NCBI RefSeq assembly: GCF_001623075.1
Contig: NZ_LMCF01000223.1
Span: forward strand, 124,001 to 188,000
Length of the DNA stretch: 64,000 nt
From: Pseudovibrio sp. Ad37
GTDB taxonomy: Bacteria; Pseudomonadota; Alphaproteobacteria; Rhizobiales; Stappiaceae
Direction: 5' to 3'
The notes beneath the pieces are model-generated. The model did no database searches, was not told the origin of the DNA, and saw only the letters and a program-made list of their open reading frames with translations. Position numbers and translations under genes: made by a program. Below, in pieces: positions 15,970-25,612 of this stretch; the first letter of the stretch is position 1, and each line of letters begins with the position of its first letter.

Positions 15970-17124
15970 ATGGCACCAATACTAGAAATCAGTGACCTCA
16001 AAGAGCGCGCTCGCAGACGCGTTCCAAAGATGTTCTTCGATTACGCGGACTCAGGTTCCTGGACTGAGAGCACCTATCAGGCCAACGAGAGCGACTTCGC
16101 GAAGATCAAGCTGCGTCAGCGCATCGCGGTCGACATGACAGATCGCACGCTTGCTACCAAGATGGTAGGACAGGATGTCTCCATGCCTGTCGCGCTGGCA
16201 CCAACCGGCCTGACCGGGATGCAGCACGCCAATGGTGAAATTCTCGCAGCGCAGGCAGCTGAAGAGTTCGGCGTACCTTTCACACTTTCAACCATGAGCA
16301 TCTGCTCTATTGAAGCTGTTGCGGCGAAGACCACGAAACCATTCTGGTTCCAGCTTTACGTGATGAAGGATCGGGACTTCATCAACGCCCTGATCGATCG
16401 CGCAAAGAACGCAGGCTGCTCTGCACTGGTTCTCACATTCGACCTGCAGATCCTGGGCCAACGCCACAAAGATTTGCGCAACGGCTTGTCTGCCCCGCCA
16501 AAGTTTACGCCAAAACATATCTGGCAGATGGCAACACGCCCAATGTGGTGCATGAAAATGCTCACAACGCCGAACCGCACCTTCGGCAACATTGTCGGCC
16601 ATGCAAAAGGTGTTGGCGATCTCTCCTCCCTGTCCTCATGGACGGCAGAGCAGTTTGACCCGCGCCTGAGTTGGGATGACATTGAGTGGATCAAAAAACG
16701 GTGGGGTGGCCCGCTGATCCTCAAAGGCATTCTGGACAAGGAAGACGCCCGTCTCGCTGCTGAATCTGGCTGTGACGCGATCATCGTCTCCAACCACGGC
16801 GGGCGTCAGCTCGACGGCGCACCATCCTCCATCGAGATCCTGCCGGAAATCGTGGATGCGGTCGGTGATAAGGTGGAGATCCACATCGATGGTGGCATTC
16901 GCTCAGGTCAGGATGTGCTGAAAGCCATCTGTCTCGGCGCAAAAGGCACCTACATCGGCAGACCATTCCTGTACGGTTTGGGCGCAGGCGGCAAGCAGGG
17001 TGTGACACAGTCACTGGAGACCATCCAGAAGGAATTGGATACCACCATGGCACTGTGTGGCCGTCGCGATCTCAACACGCTCAATCGCGACAACCTGTAT
17101 TCCATCAGAGGCGAAAAAGTCTAG
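15970..17124 (+). CDS. lldD: FMN-dependent L-lactate dehydrogenase / alpha-hydroxy-acid oxidase
   Basis: A 384-residue member of the flavocytochrome b2/glycolate oxidase family, which oxidises L-lactate or a related 2-hydroxy acid to the 2-oxo acid with FMN. The FMN barrel is evident, with the active-site stretch SNHGGRQLDGAPSS (catalytic His), the substrate Arg after it, and IHIDGGIRSGQDVLKA near the end. The start at 15970 follows GGGGGGAGG by 6 bases and gives the family N-terminus; the longer frame from 15844 adds 42 unrelated residues. The TAG stop is part of a dispersed repeat. LldD against another hydroxy-acid oxidase cannot be decided here. Confidence 0.88.
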   Translation: MAPILEISDLKERARRRVPKMFFDYADSGSWTESTYQANESDFAKIKLRQRIAVDMTDRTLATKMVGQDVSMPVALAPTGLTGMQHANGEILAAQAAEEFGVPFTLSTMSICSIEAVAAKTTKPFWFQLYVMKDRDFINALIDRAKNAGCSALVLTFDLQILGQRHKDLRNGLSAPPKFTPKHIWQMATRPMWCMKMLTTPNRTFGNIVGHAKGVGDLSSLSSWTAEQFDPRLSWDDIEWIKKRWGGPLILKGILDKEDARLAAESGCDAIIVSNHGGRQLDGAPSSIEILPEIVDAVGDKVEIHIDGGIRSGQDVLKAICLGAKGTYIGRPFLYGLGAGGKQGVTQSLETIQKELDTTMALCGRRDLNTLNRDNLYSIRGEKV

Positions 17125-17226
17125 AGCGCGTGTCGTTTGATTGTGTTCAATCAAACGACACGAATTCGCTCAAAATAAAGAAGTTAGGGCATGAGGCGTG
17201 AATGCAAATGAGCGCAACATGCTCTA
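17122..17226 (+). repeat. 105-bp dispersed palindromic repeat, copy 2
   Basis: This copy matches 1978-2081 end to end in the same orientation relative to the upstream gene. It begins TAGAGCGC and ends GCTCTA. The hairpin TGTCGTTTGATTG-tgtt-CAATCAAACGACA has 13 perfect pairs. As in copy 1, the first TAG is the stop codon of the gene before it, here lldD. Confidence 0.88.
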
Positions 17227-17241
17227 ACACCAGCAAGACAT

Positions 17242-18246
17242 TCAGTCGGGAGACCCAACGGTCTCCCAGCTGTCATTGCGTTCAGAACGAACAATCGCAT
17301 CGATGATTTCCATGTTCTGGATCGCGTCAGCAACGCCATAAGGCAGCTCTTCTTCACCTTTGACCACACGAGAGAACAGCTCTCCCTGCAGCGTATACTG
17401 ATCACAGGCAGCCACGCGCTCCACTTCAATCGCACCATCCCCCGGCAAACTGCCAGAATCGAGACGCAAGATAGTCTCTTCACCAGCGGGTGCATTGAAC
17501 GGGATGAGGATTTCCAGACGCTTGGCTGTCCCCACCAGATTGATCCGCTGATACGGAGCAGACTGGGTTGAGACCGTAAACTGAGCCTGACGCCCCTCAC
17601 CAAAGTCCATCATCACCGATGTCAGACGGTCCGTACCAAAGTTCTTGTCACGATCAACAAGGCTCACAACACGCTCTGGTTCAGCATCAAAGAAGTAGCG
17701 CGACGCCACAATCGGGTAGCAGCCAATATCCATCAGCCCACCACCGCCAAGCTCTGCTTTATTGCGAATGTTCTGCGGATCCTGATTGCTGTAACCAAAG
17801 AACGCCTGAATGCTCTGCAGCTTGCCCAGTTCACCGGATTCAACAATCTCAAGCGCCCGCTGCCATTGCGGATGCGCGCGCACCATAAAGGCTTCCATAA
17901 CAAAGCGGTTGTCCGGCATTTCCAGTAGAAGACGCGCTTCATCTGCATCAAGCGCAATCGGCTTTTCGCAAAGCACGTGCTTTCCAGCCTTCACAGCCTC
18001 AATCGTCATTGGCACATGCATGTGGTTTGGCAGCGGATTGTAGATCACATCAATATCAGGATCGGCCAGTAAAGCCTCATAAGAGCCGTAGGCTTTCTCA
18101 ATACCTAATTCAGTAGCAACCTTCTTCGCATTCTCCTCATTACGAGAAGCAATCGCAACAACCTCGACGCCCTTGGCTTTTTGAAGTGCAGGAATAACCT
18201 TGTCGCGGCCAATCCGTGCAGTCGAGAGCACACCCCATTTAACCAT
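17242..18246 (-). CDS. Gfo/Idh/MocA family NAD(P)-dependent oxidoreductase
   Basis: A 334-residue sugar or polyol dehydrogenase-like protein. The N-terminal Rossmann fold begins KWGVLSTARIGRDKVIPAL, with VVAIASRNEENAKKVA next. The family signature with the catalytic lysine is GKHVLCEKPIALDADEARLL near residue 95, and GGGGLMDIGCYPI is in the C-terminal alpha/beta domain. A GGGAGA ribosome binding site precedes the ATG. It lies 32 bases downstream of an AGE-family epimerase gene on the same strand, which suggests a joint role in sugar conversion. The substrate is unknown. Confidence 0.9.
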   Translation of the reverse strand: MVKWGVLSTARIGRDKVIPALQKAKGVEVVAIASRNEENAKKVATELGIEKAYGSYEALLADPDIDVIYNPLPNHMHVPMTIEAVKAGKHVLCEKPIALDADEARLLLEMPDNRFVMEAFMVRAHPQWQRALEIVESGELGKLQSIQAFFGYSNQDPQNIRNKAELGGGGLMDIGCYPIVASRYFFDAEPERVVSLVDRDKNFGTDRLTSVMMDFGEGRQAQFTVSTQSAPYQRINLVGTAKRLEILIPFNAPAGEETILRLDSGSLPGDGAIEVERVAACDQYTLQGELFSRVVKGEEELPYGVADAIQNMEIIDAIVRSERNDSWETVGSPD

Positions 18247-18278
18247 TATAATTCTCCCAATCTATACTGCAGGAACCG

Positions 18279-19478
18279 CTATTTAGTGCTCTCACAAGAA
18301 ACCACTTTCTGCCCAACCTCAGTTTTTGAAAAACGGTCGAGTTCAGAAATAGCCGAGATGATGTGATAGAGTGAGCTGGCCGGCGCCGCTTCCTTCACAA
18401 AGCTACCATCCGGCAAAAACTTGTCTTTCCAGAGACCTGCTGGCACATCCTCAAAGAACAGCTCCAACGCCTTCAGCGCATCCTGCATGGATTGGCGATA
18501 CCGAGGCCACTCACTCTCAGGAGTACTCTCCAGCATGGCGATAGAGCCTTTAAGCCACTCAGCCTGAGACCACAGACGCGCCAGTGGATCACGCATGGAG
18601 AAGTCATCATTGATGCCCATCACCGCAACACCGCGCTCACGGTCCACACCGTAGACCTCCGCAATCTCAAAGAGACGTGCAGCAGCAGCTTTGGCACGCT
18701 CATCACCACGCAGCTTGTTCCATCGGCTCAGCAACCAAGCCCACTCAAAGTGGTGCCCCGGCTCAAGCGCCCTGCCCTCATCACCCGGCATCGGAGACCA
18801 GTCCAGCGCAAAGAACTCCCGCAAACCGCCCGTTTTCTCGCAGATGAAGTGTTTGAGGCAAAGCTCGCCGAGCTCATCTGCCAACCCAGACCAGACGGCT
18901 TTCTGCTCAGTGTTCAGATTCTCAGAACGTTCCCACTCAAGACACATTTCAAACAGATGCATATGCGGGTTGGCACCCAGTGGCGCACGTGCAGGCTCAC
19001 TTTCCTGAAAGCCAGCAACAGGATGCTTGAAGCGGTTCTTCAACACATCAAGCAAAGCCCCAGCTTTCGCACAGGCTTCCTCACGCTGTTCACTGTTCAC
19101 ATCAGCAATGCTGGAAAGAGCCAGTAGCGCAAAGGCTTGATTGTAAAGATCAAACGAAGTGTCGAGCAGCTTACCATCTGGTGTAGCAAGTGCACCGATA
19201 TATCCATCAGCAGTGCCGTACACCCGCTCCACATAGGCTTGCGTGCGCAGAGCAACATTCATCCAGGGGCCATCCCAGCCCAGACGTCCGGCTTCACAAT
19301 ACACAAACACCATACGAGGATTGACGCGACCACGTCTGTTATCCGCACTGCCTTCACAATCCAGCGTGATGGTCTCAGCAAAACCACCATTTGCAGCGTC
19401 TTCGCCAGCTTTCAACCAAAGCGGCAATGCATCTTCAAACAACCACGCGCGCAACTTATTCAGGTGATCGACAATCAC
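18279..19478 (-). CDS. AGE family epimerase/isomerase (N-acylglucosamine 2-epimerase-like)
   Basis: A 399-residue protein with the alpha/alpha barrel typical of N-acylglucosamine 2-epimerases and mannose isomerases. Family landmarks include GGFAETITLDCEG, RRGRVNPRMVFVYCEAGRLG, NPHMHLFEMCLEWE and the catalytic-type EPGHHFEWAWLLSRW, with its two histidines. The start is a GTG at 19478 with GGAG upstream on the minus strand. It leads a two-gene operon with the Gfo/Idh/MocA oxidoreductase, so a sugar is probably isomerised and then oxidised or reduced (inference). Confidence 0.88.
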   Translation of the reverse strand: MIVDHLNKLRAWLFEDALPLWLKAGEDAANGGFAETITLDCEGSADNRRGRVNPRMVFVYCEAGRLGWDGPWMNVALRTQAYVERVYGTADGYIGALATPDGKLLDTSFDLYNQAFALLALSSIADVNSEQREEACAKAGALLDVLKNRFKHPVAGFQESEPARAPLGANPHMHLFEMCLEWERSENLNTEQKAVWSGLADELGELCLKHFICEKTGGLREFFALDWSPMPGDEGRALEPGHHFEWAWLLSRWNKLRGDERAKAAAARLFEIAEVYGVDRERGVAVMGINDDFSMRDPLARLWSQAEWLKGSIAMLESTPESEWPRYRQSMQDALKALELFFEDVPAGLWKDKFLPDGSFVKEAAPASSLYHIISAISELDRFSKTEVGQKVVSCESTK

Positions 19479-19671
19479 TTCCGATACTCCACACCATCAT
19501 CAGCCCGCTCCCACGAAACCTCGATGGCCTCCATATGTGCAAATGAAATCAATGCGCTTAAAGGTTCGACTAAAGGACCAAAAAACACAAATCCGAACCT
19601 ACGACGAGTAGGCGACAAGACAAAGCCAAATGAGCAAGTTTTTGGGGGATTATAAAGTATCAGAGAGTTAG

Positions 19672-19747
19672 TGGTGCCGCTGAAAGGACTCGAACCTTCG
19701 ACCCCATCATTACGAATGACGTGCTCTACCATCTGAGCTACAGCGGC
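19672..19747 (-). tRNA. tRNA-Thr (anticodon CGT)
   Basis: A 76-nt cloverleaf on the minus strand: acceptor GCCGCTG pairs with CAGCGGC, the anticodon stem CGTCA/TGATG encloses TTCGTAA (anticodon CGT), and the T loop is TTCGAGT. CCA is encoded. No integrated element is seen next to it. Confidence 0.96.
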
Positions 19748-19908
19748 GTTCCAACTGGCACAAGGGGTGTGCCGGAAAGTGGAAGTTTGATACCCAAGCT
19801 CCCAATAAGATGCAAGTATGATTTTGCAATGGCAGAGAATGCATCCACCATCAATCTACAAAGGCAGGAGACGCAGCAAAGAGCACGCGTCCTGCCTGTG
19901 CATTTTTC

Positions 19909-21717
19909 TTAGCGGAAGAACCTAAAACTCTGATCTTTTGGCGTTTTAGGATCTTCATCGTCTGGTTCAGGCCCTGGGTCATCAGGAAGTTGAGAAAGCG
20001 GGAACTCCACCAGCTTCTCATCTTTCTTCTCAGGCTTTTCATCCGGTGAGCTCGCGCCTTCCTCCTCAGTCTTGGAAGGCCCCTCTACCTTTTCCTCAGC
20101 CTTTTCATTGGCTTTGGTCGGCGCCCAGCTAGAAGATTCCACAGGTACGACAGTGGCACGAGGCTCTTCAGCCTTGGCTTTCTCATCCGGCTTTTTCTCA
20201 GCAGATGTCTCTTTCGCCGTTTCTGTCACAACAACAGGCTCTGCGGCGTCAGGCATTGCCGCTGGGGTTGCCACAGGCTCGTCCTTCACTGCAGCAGGTT
20301 TTTCTGCCTCCTGTGGTTTAGGCACAACGATATCCGCCTCCACCGGTTCCTTCAGTACCTGTACAGGGGCAGCCAGTTCAGGCGGCTCAAACAACTTGTC
20401 ATCGATAACCTCGATTAACTGATCCTGATCCACGGCACCTTCCGGTGCTGCCCACTCATAGGCATCCACACGGCCTGTCTTTGGAGAAACAGGAGCCCAG
20501 TTGGCGGAAACAACACCGTCAGCAGTCCAGACCTTGTCGCTTGGCGCACGCACAGCGCGGGACAACCACTCACGAATGCGGCCCTGATCATCATGCTCAC
20601 GCTCTTCAAGATCAGCCATCAGCAAGAACGCACGTTGCGTTGGCTCAGAGCGCAGAACCCGCTTGAGCTGATCACGCGCTTCATCAAACTTCTTGGCTTC
20701 AATCGCAGCAACAGCAATCGCAATCGCCCCCTCAGAAGAGTAAGCTCGCATGCTTGCCAGTGTTCTGACGCGGCTCAGTCGATCAGTGACGGAATCACCA
20801 GGACGAACATGGGCGTAAGCGTCAGCAAGGTCTGGGTGCGGGCTCAACTTCCACGTCGCCTCAAGGATCTTACTTGCTTTACGCACTTCACCTGAGCGTG
20901 TCCGCAAACGGGCTGCAACAATCGCAGCAGGTACCAGCGAAGGAGCAAGGCCATGCGCTTCAACAGCAAGCGTGCGTGCACGATCCGGGTTCTCATTCTC
21001 CAGCTCAAGAGCACGCGCAGTCAGCAGAACAGCTTTCTGGCGGCGAAGAGTTTTCTTGTCCAGCATGCGAGCAGCATAGTTGCGCTCAAGCGTTGCAATA
21101 GCTTCTTCCCAATCACCGGAAACGGCCTGATACCCAAGTACCGCATTGCCTGCCCAACGCAGACCCGGAACCAGATTAAAGGCTTCCTCAGCAAAGTGGC
21201 GCGCTGCTGCAGGCTCACTTTCCCGTTCCGCTTCAATGTAAAGGCCGTGCAAGCCCACAGCCATGGAGCGATCATCTTCCAACATCGCCTCAAACCGGCG
21301 ACGGCTTTCGGCATGATCACCATCCAGTTGTGAAGTCTGTGCCAAGAGAAGACGTGCTGCAGGCTCGTTACCGTCCAGCAGTTTGTCTGCCTTCAGGCCA
21401 AACTTGCGCGCGTGTAGCGTGTCGCCAGAGCCAAGAGCCAGCAGCCCCTGAGACAGAGCATCATAGCCTTTGTCTTTGCGGCGGCTCTGCATGAAATGGG
21501 AGACCAGCGTCGGTGATTTCCAGATCAACCGGAAGAAACCCCAAGCCACAATCGACGCCACAATGGAAGCACCAAACGCAACAACAGCTGTCAGCAAGCT
21601 TGCCTGAACAACATACCCTTGCCATTCAAGCGTAACGACACCCGGACGATCTGCCATCCAGGCTCCGCCAAGAGCCAGTAAAAATACAAACGCGAAAAAG
21701 ATGAGAACGCGGACCAT
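19909..21717 (-). CDS. hemY: HemY-type haem biosynthesis-associated TPR membrane protein
   Basis: A 602-residue inner-membrane protein. Two membrane segments lie near the N-terminus (about residues 3-20 and 38-65), followed by a helical TPR-like region to about residue 400 with the segment GKNVLGYQ-like motif seen as WAGNAVLGYQAVSGDWEEAI. The last 180 residues are an acidic Pro/Lys/Glu-rich tail, probably disordered. This is the COG3898 HemY family, not protoporphyrinogen oxidase. It is 21 bases downstream of the mitofilin-like gene and in the same cluster as hemD and hemC, as is common in alphaproteobacteria. Confidence 0.9.
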   Translation of the reverse strand: MVRVLIFFAFVFLLALGGAWMADRPGVVTLEWQGYVVQASLLTAVVAFGASIVASIVAWGFFRLIWKSPTLVSHFMQSRRKDKGYDALSQGLLALGSGDTLHARKFGLKADKLLDGNEPAARLLLAQTSQLDGDHAESRRRFEAMLEDDRSMAVGLHGLYIEAERESEPAAARHFAEEAFNLVPGLRWAGNAVLGYQAVSGDWEEAIATLERNYAARMLDKKTLRRQKAVLLTARALELENENPDRARTLAVEAHGLAPSLVPAAIVAARLRTRSGEVRKASKILEATWKLSPHPDLADAYAHVRPGDSVTDRLSRVRTLASMRAYSSEGAIAIAVAAIEAKKFDEARDQLKRVLRSEPTQRAFLLMADLEEREHDDQGRIREWLSRAVRAPSDKVWTADGVVSANWAPVSPKTGRVDAYEWAAPEGAVDQDQLIEVIDDKLFEPPELAAPVQVLKEPVEADIVVPKPQEAEKPAAVKDEPVATPAAMPDAAEPVVVTETAKETSAEKKPDEKAKAEEPRATVVPVESSSWAPTKANEKAEEKVEGPSKTEEEGASSPDEKPEKKDEKLVEFPLSQLPDDPGPEPDDEDPKTPKDQSFRFFR

Positions 21718-21738
21718 GTCCTTCGCTCCTTTCCGATA

Positions 21739-23652
21739 CTACTTGTTTTCAGAAACAAGCGACTTCAAAACTTGAGCGGTGATTTTTTTCACCAATTCAT
21801 CTGCTGCCAAACGGGCCTTCACCTGCTCAGCCCACGCTGCACCAACCTGTTGCATCGGTTCTGGCAAAGCATCATAGGCTTTAATCGCTCCGCCAAGATC
21901 ACCCGCAGAAACCCGGGACTCCATCGTGCCAAGCAGCTCGCTGGAACTCGTCCCATCACTGTCAGTCGGCGTACGGACAGAAACGAGAGACTTGGCGCTT
22001 GAGAACAGACGATCAACCACATCATCATTCTCACTCGTCAACGACACAGCACTCATATCACGCGCGACCTTACCAAATCCGGCAATCAACGCCGCAGAGG
22101 AAGGAATACCACTCGCAGCGCTCGCCTTAAGCGGCGCCAGCTCAGCAGCATCCCCTGGCAGCACAGCTTCAACAGCAGCCAGTTCTGCTTCATAGGTCTC
22201 ACCAGAGTCCACAGCATTGCGCAAAGAGGCAATCGCGATTGCACGCGCCGCCCGCTCCTGTGCACTTGCAGTGCCCAGAGCCTTCTCCAACCGGTCAACA
22301 CGTGCAGTAATCTGCTGTGTTGTCTCGGCATTCGCCTGCGTCAGCGCTTCAATCTTGCCTTCAAGAACTTTTTGCTCAGCCGTCAACTTGCCAATCTGTG
22401 CTAGCGCTTCATCCACCTTGGAACCAGTCACAGCCAACTGTGAACCGAGATCCTTCAGCTGTGTCGGCGCTTCTTTCAATGCTTGAAACTGTTTCTGCAA
22501 ATCCGTCAGACTGCCTTGCATGCCCTTAAGAACCTGCTCGGCATTTTTTCGGGACGCTGCGGTCAGATCAGCAACCTGCTTAGTCAGCTGATCCTGTGTC
22601 TTCTTCATGCTGGCAACAGCAGCACCATCACCGGCAGCACCGTTGGAAATCAGCTCGTTCAGCTCTTTAATCTCAGCACCAAGCGTCGAAACCTGCTCTT
22701 GCACCTTCGCGGTCACACCTGCAGTCGCATCACTCAATTTACTGCTGGTTTCTTTCTGAATCGCATCCAGCTGATCAGTCAGGTTCTGAATGGTTTCCTT
22801 AGCCGCAAAACTACCCGCCGCATGATCTTTCAGCGCCGTAATTTCCTGACTCAGCTGCGAATAACGGTTCTTTGAGCTTTCCAGAAGAGCCTGAACCTCG
22901 GTCGCATTCTGACCAGAGCCGGCGCCAATCATCTGAAGCATGCCAACCTGATGCAGACCAACGCCAGCACCGGCAACAATCAGCGCACCAATAACGCCAG
23001 CAGCAAGCATTGCGCCAAACCCAGCGCCTTGCTTGGGCGGATGCGGAGGCTTATCAGCAGGCCCGCCGGGACCTTTGCCAGAAGGAGGCGGTGGTGGAGG
23101 CGTATCCTTGCCACCCGAACCAGCCTTATCATCCTTGCCCTTCACAGGCTCTTTCGCAGCAGAAGCGGTGGAGGTTTTGCTCGCGGCAGCAGTTTTGCTA
23201 GCGCCTGTCGTCTTCGTAGCTGAAGGCTTCGCTGTGCTAGATGCAGCAGCATCCTTCTTCTCATCAACTGCGGCCTTTGCGCTTGCAGCAGCAGTCGGCT
23301 TGGCTGTTGTTGAGGCAGAAGATGCACCCACAGCTGGTTTAGCGCCCGCTGCAGGCTTCGCAGCAGCAGCTTTCGTTGCTTCAGTATTTTCAGTCTTCGC
23401 GGATGATTGTGATTGTTGTTTGTCAGTTGGCGGCACAGAGCCCGCCTTGGTAGAAGTCGCCTTGCTCGCAGCAGGCTTGGCCTCAGGACCAGCGCTCGCG
23501 GCAGGCTTATCAGTCTTGGAAACGTCTTTCGCAGGCAGGTCAATCGTGACAGGCTTTCGGGATCCACTGGAGAGCGGAGATTTCCGTGATGATATTCCAC
23601 CACCCGAGCCTGCCCCGGTGGACGCCCCACCCTTTTTGTCATCAGCAGCCAT
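21739..23652 (-). CDS. Mitofilin/Mic60-like inner-membrane protein
   Basis: A 637-residue protein with three parts. Residues 1-210 are a low-complexity Ala/Lys/Ser/Pro-rich cytoplasmic region with Gly/Pro stretches. One membrane helix follows (AMLAAGVIGALIVAGAGVGL). Next come a long coiled coil (about 255-470) and a C-terminal mitofilin domain including VARDMSAVSLTSENDDVVDR and the end EQVKARLAADELV. Alphaproteobacterial Mic60 shapes intracytoplasmic membranes and is known to neighbour haem genes, as here. The ATG at 23652, behind GGAGG, is preferred to a TTG one codon earlier. Confidence 0.85.
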   Translation of the reverse strand: MAADDKKGGASTGAGSGGGISSRKSPLSSGSRKPVTIDLPAKDVSKTDKPAASAGPEAKPAASKATSTKAGSVPPTDKQQSQSSAKTENTEATKAAAAKPAAGAKPAVGASSASTTAKPTAAASAKAAVDEKKDAAASSTAKPSATKTTGASKTAAASKTSTASAAKEPVKGKDDKAGSGGKDTPPPPPPSGKGPGGPADKPPHPPKQGAGFGAMLAAGVIGALIVAGAGVGLHQVGMLQMIGAGSGQNATEVQALLESSKNRYSQLSQEITALKDHAAGSFAAKETIQNLTDQLDAIQKETSSKLSDATAGVTAKVQEQVSTLGAEIKELNELISNGAAGDGAAVASMKKTQDQLTKQVADLTAASRKNAEQVLKGMQGSLTDLQKQFQALKEAPTQLKDLGSQLAVTGSKVDEALAQIGKLTAEQKVLEGKIEALTQANAETTQQITARVDRLEKALGTASAQERAARAIAIASLRNAVDSGETYEAELAAVEAVLPGDAAELAPLKASAASGIPSSAALIAGFGKVARDMSAVSLTSENDDVVDRLFSSAKSLVSVRTPTDSDGTSSSELLGTMESRVSAGDLGGAIKAYDALPEPMQQVGAAWAEQVKARLAADELVKKITAQVLKSLVSENK

Positions 23653-23854
23653 CAAAACCTCCTAGAATGGCGCGTTTCAAGCAGTTTCCAGCCGCGCCAA
23701 TTTTCATAGTCACGCAATCTTAACAAGGCCTCTTAAGAGGCCTCTTTCTTAACATAAGCATCCCTTTAGCAAACTGCTATCAGGGAGAATTAGCACCTTG
23801 CCAAACAAACTGCGACTTCTCCATAGGGCTCAGAGAAGTGCAAATCACTTCCTC

Positions 23855-24565
23855 TCAACTTATCGAACCATTGAGAAGTTCAAACAAGCTATCCTCACGC
23901 GGCGTTTTCGCAGTAAAAACCTCGCCAAACACTCCAGCCTGCTCTGCAACCCGCTTAGAAACACATAATGCTTTCATAGAGTTAAGAAACACTATGGTTT
24001 TTTCAAGATTTGAAAGGCTGAGAAAAATTTGAATTGTTCGCGGAGAATAAAACAACGCACAATCCAGCATCCCTGCCTCAATCAGTTCACGGGTTTTCTC
24101 AGAAAAGCCAGTCGCAGCAGCCATTTGGTAGACCTCCACCATACGGCAGGCAATGCCGTACTGCTCAAGTTGTCCGACCAGGTCACCGCTGCGGTCAATC
24201 GCTGCAGGGTAAAAGACAGGCCCCGCCTGTTTGCTGTCCGCAATCAGTCCGCCAAGGGAATCAACATCCCCATCCGCACATATGATCTCTTGGAAACCGG
24301 AAGCCTCTGCAGCTTTGGCTGTCGCCTCACCCACAGAATAGAGAGGAAGGTGCTGTAGCTGTGAAACAAGACCATTGAAGACAAGGGCTTCAATGGCATT
24401 CGCGCTCGTCACAGCAATCGCTTTGGCGTCCCCAGCCACATCACCGTCAACGGTCAGCGGCTGGAAACTCAGCATCGGCTCAACAATCACCTCGTGTCCC
24501 ATAGCAATCAGCTTCTGTGCAGTTTTATCCGCTTGAGGCTGAGGACGGGTCACGAGTATTTTCAT
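23855..24565 (-). CDS. hemD: Uroporphyrinogen-III synthase HemD
   Basis: A 236-residue cytoplasmic enzyme that cyclises hydroxymethylbilane to uroporphyrinogen III. The two-lobed HemD fold is recognisable from [19 protein letters not shown] at the N-terminus, AIAVTSANAIEALV around residue 50, and LFYSPRTIQIFLSL in the second lobe. Its ATG overlaps the hemC stop by one base (TAATG), indicating translational coupling. The 200-base gap before the Mic60-like gene may hold a separate promoter. Confidence 0.92.
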   Translation of the reverse strand: MKILVTRPQPQADKTAQKLIAMGHEVIVEPMLSFQPLTVDGDVAGDAKAIAVTSANAIEALVFNGLVSQLQHLPLYSVGEATAKAAEASGFQEIICADGDVDSLGGLIADSKQAGPVFYPAAIDRSGDLVGQLEQYGIACRMVEVYQMAAATGFSEKTRELIEAGMLDCALFYSPRTIQIFLSLSNLEKTIVFLNSMKALCVSKRVAEQAGVFGEVFTAKTPREDSLFELLNGSIS

Positions 24566-25488
24566 TAGAGCTCCAGAAAGTTTGGACCAGACTTCGCCTT
24601 CAGCTCTTTGCCAAGTTCGCGGCCAATCTCTTCAGCATCGCTTAACGGGCCTTCGCCTTCAACTGTGTGCGTCTGGCTGCCATCCGGTTTGATCACCTCA
24701 CCGCGGAAACGGATACGATCCCCTTCCACATGGGAGAGACCAGCAATCGGCGTACGGCAAGAACCATCCATCTCAGCCAGATAAGCACGCTCCAGCAAAA
24801 GGCGGCTCTCGGTCTCAGCGTGATGGATCGGCGCAAGAATGCGCGCAGTCTCTTCATCACCAAGACGCGCCTCAATACCAATCGCGCCCTGCCCGACAGC
24901 AGGAAGGAAGTGCTCCACATCCATCAAAGACGTTACCAGATCACCTTGTCCCAGACGTCGCAGACCAGCGTAAGCAAGGAAGGTTGCGTCAACCACACCT
25001 TCACCGAGCTTGCGCAAACGGGTCTGTAGGTTACCGCGATACATCACCACATCAAGATCAGGCCGCAGACGCTTAATCTGTGCCTGACGACGCAAACTGG
25101 AAGACCCGACCACAGCACCCTGTGGAAGATCTGTCAGTTTTTCAACCTTTGGAGAAATGAAAGCATCGCGCACATCTTCACGTGGAAGGTAAGCGGTCAT
25201 GCCCAGACCATCCGGCAGCACTGTCGGCATATCCTTGGAAGAATGAACTGCCAGATCAATGGACTTATCCAGCAAAGCTTCCTCAATTTCCTTAGTGAAC
25301 AAGCCTTTGCCGCCTGCTTCGGAAAGAGGCCTATCTTGAATTTGGTCTCCCGTTGTTTTTATAACAACAATCTCAAAGTCATCATCGGTTAACCCGTGTG
25401 CCTTCGCGAGACGAGCGCGTGTTTCATACGCCTGGGCCAGTGCCAGGGCGCTTCCACGTGTACCAATTCTTATAGGTTTTGTTTGCAA
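24565..25488 (-). CDS. hemC: Hydroxymethylbilane synthase HemC (porphobilinogen deaminase)
   Basis: A 307-residue cytoplasmic enzyme that joins four porphobilinogen units. It has the family N-terminus [14 protein letters not shown], the segment [15 protein letters not shown], the Arg-rich [17 protein letters not shown] and the cofactor-attachment Cys in [11 protein letters not shown]. The start is a TTG at 25488, which fits the family N-terminus. The gene leads the hemC-hemD unit and is divergent from tsaD; their promoters must lie in the 25489-25612 gap. Confidence 0.95.
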   Translation of the reverse strand: MQTKPIRIGTRGSALALAQAYETRARLAKAHGLTDDDFEIVVIKTTGDQIQDRPLSEAGGKGLFTKEIEEALLDKSIDLAVHSSKDMPTVLPDGLGMTAYLPREDVRDAFISPKVEKLTDLPQGAVVGSSSLRRQAQIKRLRPDLDVVMYRGNLQTRLRKLGEGVVDATFLAYAGLRRLGQGDLVTSLMDVEHFLPAVGQGAIGIEARLGDEETARILAPIHHAETESRLLLERAYLAEMDGSCRTPIAGLSHVEGDRIRFRGEVIKPDGSQTHTVEGEGPLSDAEEIGRELGKELKAKSGPNFLEL

Positions 25489-25612
25489 GGATCACATTCC
25501 CAATGCTAGGGGCTCATGTTAGATGAGCGACATAAAATCATCGGCCCGCGAAATCAACCATGCTTTGCGCATGAGAGAACGACAAAAACCAAGCGGCCAA
25601 AGGAGACCAAAC

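Noticed and set aside
23033-23665. Plus-strand open frame of 210 codons opposite the Mic60-like gene
   Set aside because: It mirrors the low-complexity Ala/Lys-rich coding region of the Mic60-like gene, and no family features are seen.
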